DNA of 64,000 nt from Pseudopithomyces maydicus (taxonomy: Eukaryota; Ascomycota; Dothideomycetes; Pleosporales; Didymosphaeriaceae): assembly GCA_026873275.1 (NCBI GenBank), contig JANTUC010000005.1, positions 2,046,001 to 2,110,000 on the forward strand, read 5' to 3'. Below, piece after piece: positions 1 through 11,533 of this stretch. The number at the start of each line of letters is the position of its first letter. Positions within the stretch are counted from its first letter, which is position 1. A program made the position numbers and the translations under genes. The notes below the pieces were generated by a model that worked only from the letters and a program-made list of their open reading frames with translations, searched no databases and was not told the origin of the DNA.

Positions 1-1039
1 CGTACCGAAGCCATAGAGACGGAGGAGGAATCCAGGTTGCGGAGGCCAGGTGGAGCTGCAGCGGCGACGAGGGCGGGGTGAGGCGGTATTAGGGTATCGT
101 GGAGGGGACGCAGAGACAGGGAGATGCGGGCCGCCTGCTTGTCGGGTGAAGGTGCAGAGTAGGGTGTTGTTCGAGCGAAGTCGTGCCTGCTGTGTTTTTG
201 AAAACTGAGCTCCCTCCAGCGCACCCACGTCGATGGAACGGGCTTAGCGCAAACGCCCCCATCTAGCCTATCACCACGGGCCTCGATTGTACCTGATCAA
301 TCTTTCGCTGCGAGCCAACGGCGCCCATTGTGTCTCTGCTGCCGCTTTTCTGCATCGTCTTTCCATCTCGAGTCGTCCATCACGGCCTGCTCGACCACCA
401 TAATGCCTCACTTCGCCCCTTGCGCTGCCGGGCTGCCTGCTCCAGCGCGCGCGTCTCCTTCACCGTCGTACCGAGCTCGCTGAAACGCGTGGCACACAGC
501 AGCACCGGCACACACGCCGCTCACCAGACGGGCTATGGTGCCCCTACAGTCTACACACCAACGAGCTCCGTCTGCTCACCAGCCAAGACGTTCCTGCCCT
601 GTGTCTTGGGTGGGCAGCGCCAGTCCTCACCTCCCAGCTCGCTACCCGCGGCCTACGGTACAGGTAGCTGGGAGAAGCTAAAATCCCAACTGTACGTATC
701 CGTCTGGCTCTGCACCAATCTGCCCTTCTCCATTCCCACTCCACACGTCGCGCACGCCATCTGCAGAGCGATACACGGCTACACGGTACACACGTGTGCC
801 TCTCTCGCTGCGAGAGCTCTGAGCTCTCGCCAATGGCTAGCGTCCACCTCGGCGCCGCCCCGCAGTTGTGCCGGTGTGAACCCTGCCTCGCCCAACTTTT
901 TTCGAGTGCGGGCAAAATCCCACTTTCTGCCAAAACACGCTCCTTCCTTCTCCTCACTTTTCTCCTCCACCCCTCTACCTGCTGCGGCTTACCATTCTCT
1001 CTCCAGGCAATCTGTGCTACATTTGAAGGCATAGCAGCC
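1..1039. other. Upstream region of the karyopherin gene
   Basis: No gene is supported here. The stretch is rich in C and T, as in many fungal promoters and 5' leaders. A pyrimidine tract followed by CAG near 1003-1005 could be the acceptor of a 5'-UTR intron just before the ATG at 1040. A reverse-strand ATG at 12-14 could begin a gene lying to the left of the window, but only a few codons would be inside, so it is not called. The open frames on both strands lack any recognisable protein sequence. Confidence 0.5.
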
Positions 1040-4000
1040 ATGGATGAGCAGCAGTTCGTCGGCCTCCTCGAGGCGCTTTTGCAGCGTATGTTGTCCCCGC
1101 CCTCCCTCCGCCGCTGCAAGGCTGCACCTTCACCACAGACTGCCCGGCCAGCCATTTCTGCCGTCTGCCCTAGGATGCGCAGTACAGAACCAGAAGAGCA
1201 CAGGAATCATATGCAGGCTTTGCACTGTCCTCTCCTTCTCTGTATTGCGCACCCTGAAGCAGCACCGACGAGAAATGCGCATGCGTAGGGCCGTCCGAAG
1301 GAAGTTTCAGCGTCGCGCGCCCAACATTTTACCTATCCATCATCGATACTGACTTGCTACAGCCGACACTGAGCGTGTCAAGTCTGCCACTGCGTCGCTG
1401 AACAAGACCTACTACACCTCTCCTGCCTCGCTTAATGCACTTCTTCAGATCATCTGCAACCACCCCAAGCCTGAGCTTCGCCAGTTGGCCGCCGTCGAGG
1501 CCCGCAAGCTTGTGTCGAAGCACTGGGCCAACCTTCCCGCTGACCAGAAGTCGAGCCTGCGTAACCAGATCTGCCAATTCACACTGAATGAGGACACCAC
1601 CCTCACCAGGCATTCGGCTGCCCGTGTGATCGCTGCGATCGCGACCAGGGACTTCGAAGATGGCGAGTGGGGTGATCTCCCCGCTTTCCTCCAGCAGGCG
1701 GCCACCAGCTCTTCTGCCAGGCACAGGGAGGTTGGTACATACATCATCTGGACCACCCTCGAGACTGTTGGCGATGCCTTCCCAGGAAAGAAGGCTGATC
1801 TGTACAGCCTGTTCAGCTCCACCATCAAGGATCCTGAGAGCGCTGAAGTCCGTGTCAACACCATGCTGGCTCTGAGCAGGCTGGCTATGCTGTTGGAGCC
1901 GGATGAGGAGCCCAAGGAACTGGCTTTGTTCCAGGATACCATCCCCGGTATGGTGGCTGTTCTCCAGGCTACCGTCCAGGAAGGTGACGAGGACCATGCT
2001 CTGCAAGCTTTCGAAGTTTTCCAGACCCTTCTTGGTTGCGAGTCTGCGCTTCTGCAGAAGCACTTCGCTGACCTGGTCAAGTTCATGATTGAACTCTCCG
2101 CCAACACAGAGATCGATGATGACTACCGATCACAAGCACTTGCTTTCCTGATGCAGTGCGTCAGGTACCGCAAGCTCAAGGTCCAAGCCTTGAGGATCGG
2201 TGAGGAGCTCACTCTGAAGGCTTTGCAAATCGTCACCGAGTTGGGTGATCTTTCTAGCGAAGACGAGGACGTCACCCCTGCCCGCTCTGCGCTCGGTCTG
2301 CTTGACATTCTTGCTTCAAGCTTGCCTCCTAGCCAGGTCGTCATTCCTCTTCTCAAGGCGCTTGGTGGCTACTTCTCCTCCCAAACCCAGACTTCCGCCA
2401 GGCTGGTGTCCTCGCTTTGGGCATGTGCGTTGAAGGTGCCCCTGACTTCATCGCCACTCAGCTCAACGAGATTCTGCCGGCTGTCCTTCACCTCCTTGAG
2501 GACTCCGACATGAAGGTTCGCGCTGCTGCGCTGAACGGTGTTGCTCGTTTGGCCGACGACCTCGCTGAGGATGTTGGCAAGGAGCACGCGACTCTCATCC
2601 CTGCCATGATGAAGAACTTCGATTTGGCGTTCAACAACCTCAACGATGAGCGTAGCCAACAAATTGTCCGTGGTAGCTGCCACGCCATCGACTCCCTGAT
2701 TGAGGGTCTCGATCCAGAGGATGCCGCCAAGTACGTTTCGGAATTGGTTCCTCGCTTCAGCAAGCTGTTCCACCACGAGGACCTCAAGACCAAGGTAAGA
2801 CATTCTAATTTGTAAAGTAACTTGATTGCACATTGCTGACGCTGCACTTAGGTTGCCGCTATCGGTGCAGTTGGCTCAATTGCTTCCGCTTCCGAGGAAG
2901 CTTTCCTGCCCTTCTTCGAACAGACTATGAATTCTCTATCTCAGTACGTTACCATCAAGGATAGCCAAGACGAGTTGGAGCTTCGTGGCGTTGTCTGCGA
3001 CTCTCTTGGCAAGATCGCTTCGGCCGTCGGCGCTGGCCCCTTCGAGCCGTATGTGATGCCTCTCATGCAGGCCTCTGAAGAGGCTTTGCACTTGGACCAC
3101 CCTCGCCTGCGCGAGACCAGCTACATTCTCTGGAGCACCATGGCCAAGGTCTACGAAGAAGGATTCGAAAAGTTCCTTGAGGGCGCCGTCAAGGGTCTTA
3201 AGGACTGCCTTGAGCAAGACGAGGATGCCGAGCTTGTTGAACTGGGCGAGCAAGCCAAGGATCTGATTGGCACCGAAGTCACGATCGAGGGTCGCAAGGT
3301 CAAGGTTGCTGCTGCCTCTGATGATGACGAGTACGACAGCGACCTGAACGAGGCTGCTATGGATGCTGATGATGACTGGGATGATCTTACCGGTGTCAGC
3401 GCCATCGCCATGGAGAAGGAAATTGCAGCGGAGGTTCTCGGTGATATCATTGCTCACACCAAGGGCGCCTTCCTGCCGTACCTCCAGAGCACCATCGAAA
3501 AGCTGCTCGAGCTTGTCGACCACGTCTACGAGGGTATCCGCAAGGCTGCTCTTGGCACTCTTTGGCGTACATACGCAACTCTTTTCCAGATGGCTGAGAA
3601 CGATGGTATGGCCAAGTGGCAGCCTGGTCTTCCTCCCCAGGTCGACCCGCCAGCCGACCTCAAGAAGCTCGGAAACCTTGTCATGACCGCTACCATGGCG
3701 ATCTGGCAAGATGAAATGGACCGGTATGTTATGAATTTTCTTTTCTGTTACTGTTTCAAAGATGAACCATCTTCGTTAATCCCAGCTCACTCTGATGCAC
3801 AAGTTGCAATTGAGGCGAACGCGATTCTACTTCTGAGAAACCTTTTCCCTGTTGACTTGCATATTGTTTCGATGAAAACCGCAGCTGACCAAGCAACAGT
3901 GGAACCGTGACCGATATCAACCGTGATGTCGGCTCTACACTCAAGCTTTGCGGTCCATCTGTTCTCATGTCCGAGAAGGGTACCGTCGTGCCTGAGATGG

Positions 4001-4839
4001 TCCAGCAGCTTTTGGCAATCGTGACCAAGCGCCACCCATGCCAGCAAGACTTGGGTGACGATGACGATGGCGAGGTGCTTGACGAGTCTTCCGAGTACGA
4101 CTGGCTCCTCATCGAGACTGCTATGGAGGTCATCACCTGCCTCTCTGTTGCCCTCGGCCCTGCTTTTGGCGAGCTGTGGAAGGCTTTCGAGAAGCCTATC
4201 GTCAAGTACGCCAGCAGCCAGGAGTCGATCGAGCGCAGCGCAGCTGTTGGCACGATCGCCGAATGTGTTGGCAACATGGGCGAGGCCTGCACGCCGTACA
4301 CGACCAACTTGCTGAAGCTGCTCGTCCACCGTCTCTCCGACGAGGATCCCGAGACCAAGTCCAACGCAGTCTACGGTATCGGTCTGCTCTGCGAGAAGAC
4401 TACCAGCGACGCGGAGATCCTCAGCCAGCTGCCCACCATCTTCAGCAAGATTGAGCCGCTCCTTGACTCCCAGAACCAAGCGCGTTTGCTCGACAACACG
4501 GCCGGCTGCGTGAGCAGGTTCATCTCCAAGCACCCTGACAAGATGCCCATTGCTGAGGTGTTGCCTCGTCTCATCCAGCTTCTGCCTTTGAGGGAAGATT
4601 ACGAGGAGAACAAGCCCATCTTCAGCATGATTGTGAAGCTTTGTAAGTGACGCCGTATGTCCTTGGTGACTAGGTACAAGCACTAACAAGTGATAGACCA
4701 AGCCAACGAACCCACGATCCAGCAGGCCACCCCCACGCTGATGCCCATCTTCGAGCAAGTGCTCAGCCCACCTGAGGACCAGCTTGAGGACGAGACGCGG
4801 GCACAGCTCGTTGAGTTGGTCAAGTACCTCCAAAAATAG
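1040..4839 (+). CDS. KAP123: Karyopherin/importin-beta family (Kap123/importin-4 type), frameshifted
   Basis: A nuclear import receptor that would carry ribosomal proteins and histones through nuclear pores with Ran-GTP. Five exons are inferred: 1040-1085, 1363-2794, 2852-3723, 3900-4642 and 4697-4839, with GTATGT, GTAAGA, GTATGT and GTAAGT donors. The start gives MDEQQFVGLLEALLQ, followed by an importin-beta N-terminal domain (about residues 20-95). HEAT-repeat helices cover the rest, with an acidic loop (DDDEYDSDLNEAAMDADDD) encoded near 3325-3375. The corrected length is about 1078 aa, close to the roughly 1110 aa of yeast Kap123. The exon sum is 3236 nt, one short of a multiple of three: near 2381-2388 the frame changes inside a highly conserved region (ALGGYFSSQ to GVLALGMCVEGAPDF) with no possible intron, consistent with one lost base in CAAACCC. 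Family assignment is firm; the frameshift is probably a sequence error. Confidence 0.93.
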
Positions 4840-5910
4840 GTTATGAATGTGGAGAGTGGAATTGATGTTGAATACCCGGCTTAGGCCATGATGATGCATA
4901 TAATGAAGGGTGGTTGACGACTAGAAAAATGATACTTGAATGAATGAAAGAAATATGACATATTGAAGAAATTGCGATTTGAGCAAGCAACTGTGATTGA
5001 ATACGTTGGCTTCCAGTGCGCTCTTAATTTCGCGCTTGAAATGCAAGCAGGCGTGTGTGGCTATGAGGTAGACCAGGGGGCTGATGTGGAGCTGTGTTGG
5101 ATCAGAAGCTCCCACTAGTTATCTAATACCAATAGACTATGTATGCATGTGGATTTTGCTAATGTCAGTCCACCTTGCTCTCAGTCTCTGTCACGCTTCG
5201 TATGCCTCTGAACGCCAGCGATGTATGTACTGTATGCAGGTTTCGGTATAGTCTGCTCACCAATACCTACGCATGCAAGGCTGCATGGCAGGGTAGCAGG
5301 CAAGGCAAAGGGCGATCATGCACTGCCACGGCACATGGAGGAAGGCTGATTGGCGTCAAGGTTTCGCTGCCTGGTATAGGAGATAGACCCATGGATATTG
5401 GCATTTTCCCATGATGAAGGATGGGATTTGGAAGGAGTGGGATGAAACTGCCAAGTCCCTCGCAGCGCGTGACGTCGATCACACGCCCTGGAGCGGTGCC
5501 TGGCAGCTGCGAGCGCCTCGGCGTACCGCGTCCATGCACAGTTGGTGACGACACCAACAAACACCAGCCATCGCTCCGCAGCGGCTGCCTTTCCCCACAG
5601 CGTCTAGCCACAGTCCGTCCAGGTGCGGAGTAGAGCTGCAGACCTCGCGCTATATTCTTCCCATCGCTGGGCCCCATCGACGTCTTCTTATCCGCCTCCG
5701 CCTCTATCTGCCCTACCTCCGCCTCCGTCTCAAAGCTCATAGCTCGACTAGCTCGGCTGCCTACGAAGCCATCGTACTATCGCCCCCGCCGCCGCTCTAC
5801 ACGGCCAACACTCGTTGCTGTACCCAAACAAACATATCGTCTCCTGTACAACTGCCATCGCGAGTAGTTCATCGTCCGTGGAAGCGCCCCTCGGCGCACA
5901 GGGTCCCATC
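4840..5910. other. Intergenic region, KAP123 3' side to NCR1 promoter
   Basis: AT-rich after the KAP123 stop, then GC-richer toward NCR1. A TGACGTC element (CRE/ATF-like core) lies at about 5470-5476. An open frame continues upstream of the NCR1 ATG to 5815 but lacks an ATG at its beginning and has no recognisable signal, so it is treated as leader. No gene is seen. Confidence 0.5.
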
Positions 5911-8900
5911 ATGAAGCTGTGCGCGCGCCAACCGTGGACAGCAGCGGGACTGCTGTCCATCTTCGTGGGTTCAGCCCTCGCTGGTCCAGACCTCACAACA
6001 AAACACGAGAAGGGACGCTGCGCGATACGAGGCCACTGCGGGAAACAAGGCTTCTTCGGCTCCGATCTGCCTTGTCCCGACAACGGCCTGGCCAAGAAAC
6101 CCGATGCCGACGTGAAGAAGAAGTTGGTGGACATATGTGGCGACAAGTGGTCAGACACCGACGTCTGTTGCAACGAAGAGCAGCTAGACGCCCTCAGCAG
6201 CAACCTCGGCCGTGCTTCAAGCATTATAAACTCGTGTCCTGCCTGCAAGGAAAACTTCTTCAACTTGTTCTGCACATTCACATGCTCGCCCGATCAATCC
6301 TTGTTCATCAACGTTACTCAGACCGAACCCAAAGGCGATAAATACCTCGTCACCGAGCTTGACCATCTGGTGTCGAATGATTATGGCTCAGGCTTCTACG
6401 ATAGCTGCAAAGATGTCAAGTTTGGCGCAACAAATGGCAAGGCCATGGACTTCATCGGTGGAGGTGCGAAGAATTACACCGAGTTCCTCAAGTTCCTAGG
6501 GGACAAGAAGTTCCTCGGCAGTCCCTTCCAGATGAACTTTCCTCGTTCCGACGACGAAAAGTTCCCGAAGATGGAACCCATGGATAAAGAATCGCATCCA
6601 TGCAACTCCACAGACCCCAAGTACCGCTGCGCTTGTCTGGATTGTGCTGGTTCCTGTGCAGAGCTGCCAGAGGTCACCGAGGTCAAGCAGTGCTATGTTG
6701 GTCTCTTGCCATGCCTGTCATTTGCCATAATCATCGTCTATTCCGTCTTCCTCGGCTTGCTCTGCCTTGCCGTTGCTGGACATGTTGCCTATCAGAATCA
6801 TTCGAAGAACAAGAGTGAGCGCTTGCGTCTGCTCCAAGACCTCGAACCCAGTGACGACGAGGACGAAGGTGATATTGTGCACAACGTAGGAATGCTTGAC
6901 CGTCCAACTCAGCATTACTTCTTGAACACTTGGTTGGACCGCATGTTCAGCAAACTAGGCTACGTTTGTGCGAGTTTCCCGGCCATTACCATCTTTACCA
7001 GTCTCCTTGTCGTCGGCCTGCTGAGCATCGGCTGGATCAGGTTTTCAGTTGAAACCGATCCCGTTCGTTTGTGGGTATCACCGAACTCTGCTGCCGCTCA
7101 AGAGAAGGCCTTTTTCGATGAAAACTTTGGGCCTTTTTACCGTGCCGAGCAAGCCTTCTTGGTCAATGAAACCGGCGGTCCCGTGCTGAGCTACGAGACA
7201 CTGAGGTGGTGGTTTGACGTCGAAGGTCGTGTTCAGCGTAGCCGGCCTTTTGACCAGGTCTGCTTCAAGCCCATCAATGATGCTTGCGTAGTCCAGTCTG
7301 TGACTGGCTATTGGCAAGGCGACTTTGGCATGGTTTCCAAGGACACGTGGAAAGATGACCTTACCGCCTGCGTCGACAACCCTTCGTCATGCTTGCCGAC
7401 CTTCCAACAGCCTCTGGATCCGCATCTACTATTTGGTGCTGTAAACGAAAGCGTAATAGACGCGCAAGCAATCGTTGTCACCTGGGTCGTGAATAACCAC
7501 GCTGAGGGTACCGATGAGCTTCAGCGAGCCATGGATTGGGAGGAGGGACTCAAGAAACAGCTACTTGCTGTACAAGGCGAAGCTAAGGACCGTGGCTTGC
7601 GCCTGAGCTTTAATACTGAAATCAGTCTTGAACAAGAGCTGAACAAAAGCACAAATACGGACGCTAAGATTGTCGTCGTGAGCTACATCATCATGTTCTT
7701 GTATGCATCGCTTGCTCTGGGCTCGACAACCCTCACCGTTCGCTCCATATTACGGAATCCAGCGAATGCTCTTGTGCAGTCCAAGTTCATGCTTGGTATC
7801 GTTGGGATACTCATTGTATTAATGTCTGTCTCCGCCTCCGTCGGTCTGTTCTCGGCTGCTGGCATCAAGGTTACACTCATTATCGCCGAAGTGATTCCAT
7901 TCCTGGTGCTGGCCGTTGGTGTCGACAACATCTTTCTCATTGTACACGAGTTTGAGCGTGTCAACATCAGTCACCCCGAAGGCACTGTTCCAGAGCGTGT
8001 ATCGCGCGCCTTGGGTCGTATGGGTCCTTCCATCTTACTATCTGCTCTTACCGAAACCTTCGCTTTCGCTCTCGGGTGCGCAGTCGGCATGCCTGCCGTA
8101 CGAAATTTTGCAGCTTATGCAGCGGGCGCTGTCCTGATCAATGCTATCCTACAGGTGACTATGTTTATCGCTGTCTTGGCGCTCAATCAGCATCGAGTCG
8201 AGGCCAACCGGGCTGATTGTTTTCCATTCTATCGCGTAGGACGAGCTGACGACAGTTACCTTAACGGTGGTATGGGTCACGTCAATGGAGAGGAAGGTTC
8301 TCTGCAGCGCTTCATTCGCCGGACATACGCTCCAGCCTTGCTTGGGAAGAAGACGAAAGTCGCTATCATTACTCTCTTCCTCGGCATCTTTACTGCTTCC
8401 ATTGCTCTCTTCCCGACCGTAGAGCTTGGACTCGACCAACGTATCGCTATTCCCTCCGATTCTTACTTGATACCATATTTCAACGATCTCTACGATTACT
8501 TCAATGCCGGACCACCCGTCTACTTCGTTACCAAAGCACTCAATGACACCCAGCGCGATGCACAAAAGGGACTCTGTGGACGCTTTACGACCTGTCATCA
8601 AGAGAGTCTTGCAAACATTATTGAGGCCGAACGAAAACGCCCCGAGGTATCTTTCCTTGCTGCCTCCGCCGCGAATTGGCTGGATGATTTCTTCCTCTGG
8701 CTCAACCCTGAGAACGCAGAATGCTGTGTCAATGACAACGGAAAACCATGCTTCGAAGATCGTGACCAACCCTGGAATCCGACATTGCACGGAATGCCTG
8801 AGGGACAAGAATTTATTGATTACTTGGACCGATGGATCCAGGCTCCCACCACTGAAGCTTGTCCGCTTGGTGGTGCCGCCGCGTATTCTAATGCTTTGGT

Positions 8901-9768
8901 CATTGATAACGAGCATCTCACTATTCCGGCATCGCACTTCAGAACTTCGCATACTCCGCTTCACTCTCAGGAAGACTTTATCAACTCGTACAAGGCTGCT
9001 CGACGGGTAGCCAAGGAGATTGAGAAAGATGTAGACACGGAAGTCTTCCCTTATTCCAAACACTACATTTTTTTCGACCAATATCTGTCCATCGTACGCC
9101 TTGCCGGCGCACTGCTCGGGTCCGCCCTGGCCGTTACTCTAGTCGTCACCACCATTCTCCTGGGTTCGCTTCGGACTGCATTCGTCGTTACGCTCGTAGT
9201 AGCTATGACGGTGTCGGCGATTATAGGCAGCATGGCTCTCCTTGGTGTTTCGCTGAACGCAGTTTCACTGGTGAACTTGATCATTTGCGTCGGTATCAGC
9301 GTAGAGTTCACAGCACATATTGCACGCGCGTTTACATTCCCAAGCCGCGCGACAATGGAGCGTGCGCCCAGGCACAAGTTCCGAGGCAAAGATGCGAGGG
9401 CCTGGACGGCGATGGTCAATGTTGCCTCTTCGGTCATTTCTGGCATCACTATTACCAAGATTCTCGGCGTGGGCGTGCTGGCGTGGACAAGATCAAAGGT
9501 ACGTATTCCACTTCCCCAGCCCACAACTGATCAGACAACTAACCACGCGCCCCCGAAGATCTTCGAAATCTACTACTTCCGCGTCTGGGTCGCCCTCGTC
9601 CTCTGGGCCTCTACCCACGCCCTCATCCTCCTCCCCGTGCTCCTCTCCCTCTTCGGCGGCAAGGGCTACGTCGACCCCGAGTCGGAAGGCGGCCTCGAGC
9701 AGGACCTGCGCAACCGCCAGTACCCGGCCCTCCTCGGAGACGACGACGAGTACCTCAGCGACGAGTAG
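5911..9768 (+). CDS. NCR1: NPC1/Ncr1-type sterol transporter
   Basis: Vacuolar/lysosomal membrane protein that takes sterol from NPC2 and passes it into the limiting membrane. The ATG at 5911 gives a clear signal peptide (MKLCARQPWTAAG... ending SALA). The N-terminal Cys-rich sterol-binding domain runs to about residue 240, followed by the first membrane helix (near 260-285). A second helix and luminal domain precede a sterol-sensing domain at about 580-760, which contains the RND-type motif AVGVDNIFL. A second Cys-rich luminal domain follows, then a final RND helix bundle. One intron is inferred at 9499-9558 (GTACGT...AAG) within the conserved WTRSK/IFEIYYFRVW segment. It is 60 bp with no stop, so retention would only add 20 residues. 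The spliced length is 1265 aa, as expected for fungal and human NPC1. The frame is intact over 3.8 kb. Confidence 0.95.
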   Translation: MKLCARQPWTAAGLLSIFVGSALAGPDLTTKHEKGRCAIRGHCGKQGFFGSDLPCPDNGLAKKPDADVKKKLVDICGDKWSDTDVCCNEEQLDALSSNLGRASSIINSCPACKENFFNLFCTFTCSPDQSLFINVTQTEPKGDKYLVTELDHLVSNDYGSGFYDSCKDVKFGATNGKAMDFIGGGAKNYTEFLKFLGDKKFLGSPFQMNFPRSDDEKFPKMEPMDKESHPCNSTDPKYRCACLDCAGSCAELPEVTEVKQCYVGLLPCLSFAIIIVYSVFLGLLCLAVAGHVAYQNHSKNKSERLRLLQDLEPSDDEDEGDIVHNVGMLDRPTQHYFLNTWLDRMFSKLGYVCASFPAITIFTSLLVVGLLSIGWIRFSVETDPVRLWVSPNSAAAQEKAFFDENFGPFYRAEQAFLVNETGGPVLSYETLRWWFDVEGRVQRSRPFDQVCFKPINDACVVQSVTGYWQGDFGMVSKDTWKDDLTACVDNPSSCLPTFQQPLDPHLLFGAVNESVIDAQAIVVTWVVNNHAEGTDELQRAMDWEEGLKKQLLAVQGEAKDRGLRLSFNTEISLEQELNKSTNTDAKIVVVSYIIMFLYASLALGSTTLTVRSILRNPANALVQSKFMLGIVGILIVLMSVSASVGLFSAAGIKVTLIIAEVIPFLVLAVGVDNIFLIVHEFERVNISHPEGTVPERVSRALGRMGPSILLSALTETFAFALGCAVGMPAVRNFAAYAAGAVLINAILQVTMFIAVLALNQHRVEANRADCFPFYRVGRADDSYLNGGMGHVNGEEGSLQRFIRRTYAPALLGKKTKVAIITLFLGIFTASIALFPTVELGLDQRIAIPSDSYLIPYFNDLYDYFNAGPPVYFVTKALNDTQRDAQKGLCGRFTTCHQESLANIIEAERKRPEVSFLAASAANWLDDFFLWLNPENAECCVNDNGKPCFEDRDQPWNPTLHGMPEGQEFIDYLDRWIQAPTTEACPLGGAAAYSNALVIDNEHLTIPASHFRTSHTPLHSQEDFINSYKAARRVAKEIEKDVDTEVFPYSKHYIFFDQYLSIVRLAGALLGSALAVTLVVTTILLGSLRTAFVVTLVVAMTVSAIIGSMALLGVSLNAVSLVNLIICVGISVEFTAHIARAFTFPSRATMERAPRHKFRGKDARAWTAMVNVASSVISGITITKILGVGVLAWTRSKVRIPLPQPTTDQTTNHAPPKIFEIYYFRVWVALVLWASTHALILLPVLLSLFGGKGYVDPESEGGLEQDLRNRQYPALLGDDDEYLSDE

Positions 9769-11533
9769 GTTCCCGGCGCCGAGGCGATCGACCCCGGAGA
9801 GGGACCCAGTCAGCCGAGAGGACCGCCGGCTCCACCGCTGCCTAGTTCAAGAGCGTGGATAAGAAGGGTGGCGGATCGGTTTGCAGAGGATACGACGGAG
9901 AGTAGTAGTGCGAATGAGGAGGGTGATCTTTTGGGGGAGGGTGAGGGGGAAGAAGAGGGTACAGCGTAGGAAGTGGGTATGGGGCCGATGCAGTGGGTTG
10001 AGGCTGTTTGGGCAGGGTTCACGAGGTGGTAGGGGTTCGTTGGATAAAGCTGTTGGTAGGGGGAAATGGATGGTGTGTATTATTAGAGCATGGGATTTGG
10101 CGTTGGGATCAACGCGCATACGCGAATACAGCGAACGTTTTTTTTTGTTAGCCTTTTGAGACGGGTGACTTTGTGATCAATTGACGTGAGGGGGTTATGT
10201 GATACATGTCCAGTACGGATCAGCGATCATCTCGAAATGCGCACGTTGTACACGAGACATCAGGCCCGATATGATACTGCTAAGAGAAGCATGCTCCTCT
10301 ACCCTTATTCAGTTTACCATTCGACATCATCGGAACAGTCCGGTTGGTTCCTCACGACGATAACTGATGAAACATAATCAATAGACTGAGACATGTGCCC
10401 GTCTGGCGAGAGACACGGACTCCACCTCGGGGACCAGCCATGCTCAGCTTCAACGTACCCACGTTGATGGAAGACGACCAGACCAATGATATGGAATGAC
10501 TAGATCCTGCGAGGAGAATAGTGCACGCCAGGTGGCTTGGTTACGTAAAGAGAATGCCGATTTCTTTGATGTGCGGGAAAGTTTTCTTTGAGGGTGTACT
10601 GTGGCTTTTTTTCGTCTTTGTTGGTGTTGTGCCATGGCTGTGTTGGGCATTGTGAAGGTCTTGACGACTAGAAGACGTGTGGTGCGTCTTGAATATTAGC
10701 TGTATAATCCGGGTTCCTCTGTCCTGCCATGGATTGAATTTTGGGGAAATAAGGTGGTTTGGCAGGGACTAGTGGGTGTATTTTAGCTGTAAAGAGAAGA
10801 GACGCTTTATGCAACTTAGAGCTTCTGATAATTTTACAGAGTGTGAGAAGCCGATGCTTTGGAATATTTCATTCGTGGATTTCGAGAATACATGGTATAT
10901 CCTCAGATCATAGAAGTCTTGGTTTGTGTTTCTATGGAACAAACAGCAAACATGCAACACAGCCAAAGTCTTGTTATTCCACGCTGGATCAATTACAACG
11001 CATCTTCTTTCACTGATATAAATAGACATCTTTTGCCTTGTCACATACACGGTTCTTTGTATGGTGAGATTATGTCACCACGGCCTATTGTTCCCGCACA
11101 CCTCGAAACTAAGAATCTCAGAGTCGGACCCAAGCCATTACCGCCCAGTCGTCTTCGCTATCACCGGCAGAACCTTTGTCGCTTGAACGAACAAAGTGCG
11201 TGAACACCCTTCATTTAAAACCCGAACGTCTCCAAAGTAGTGTGTATTTTCAAACATAAAAAACTGATTGCTATATTATCGCTATAAACATTGTTTCGTT
11301 GCCAACATTTAGCTTACTGGAATAAGCAAAGACACTTCGCAAGTGCAAAGTATTCAGGCTCTTGTCGTCATACCCGCGTCGTTGTCTCATTCTACGCGCT
11401 ATCACCTCCTTTTTAGGCAGGAGAGCCCGTGCTGCATCGAGAGTGAAAGTTTTATCTTTGCCAACCTAGTCATATATATTGACAGCTGGTTTGAACAGAG
11501 CGCCACTCGCTGACACCGCACTCCTGGCTCAAC
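9769..11533. other. Intergenic region, 1.77 kb, no gene recognised
   Basis: GC content falls from the NCR1 3' side toward the coiled-coil gene; from about 10.7 kb on it is AT-rich with many stops in all frames. Short open frames (longest near 10859-11203) have no recognisable protein character. A TATA-like run (CATATATATTG) at about 11470-11480 lies about 55 bp upstream of the next ATG and is a plausible core promoter. Confidence 0.45.

Noticed and set aside
330..1034. 234-codon plus-strand frame upstream of KAP123
   Set aside because: No ATG at its beginning, composition of random C/T-rich promoter DNA, no domain or signal, and it overlaps frames on the other strand.
3787..4899. 370-codon minus-strand frame over KAP123
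   Set aside because: Antisense of well-supported KAP123 exons and their introns.
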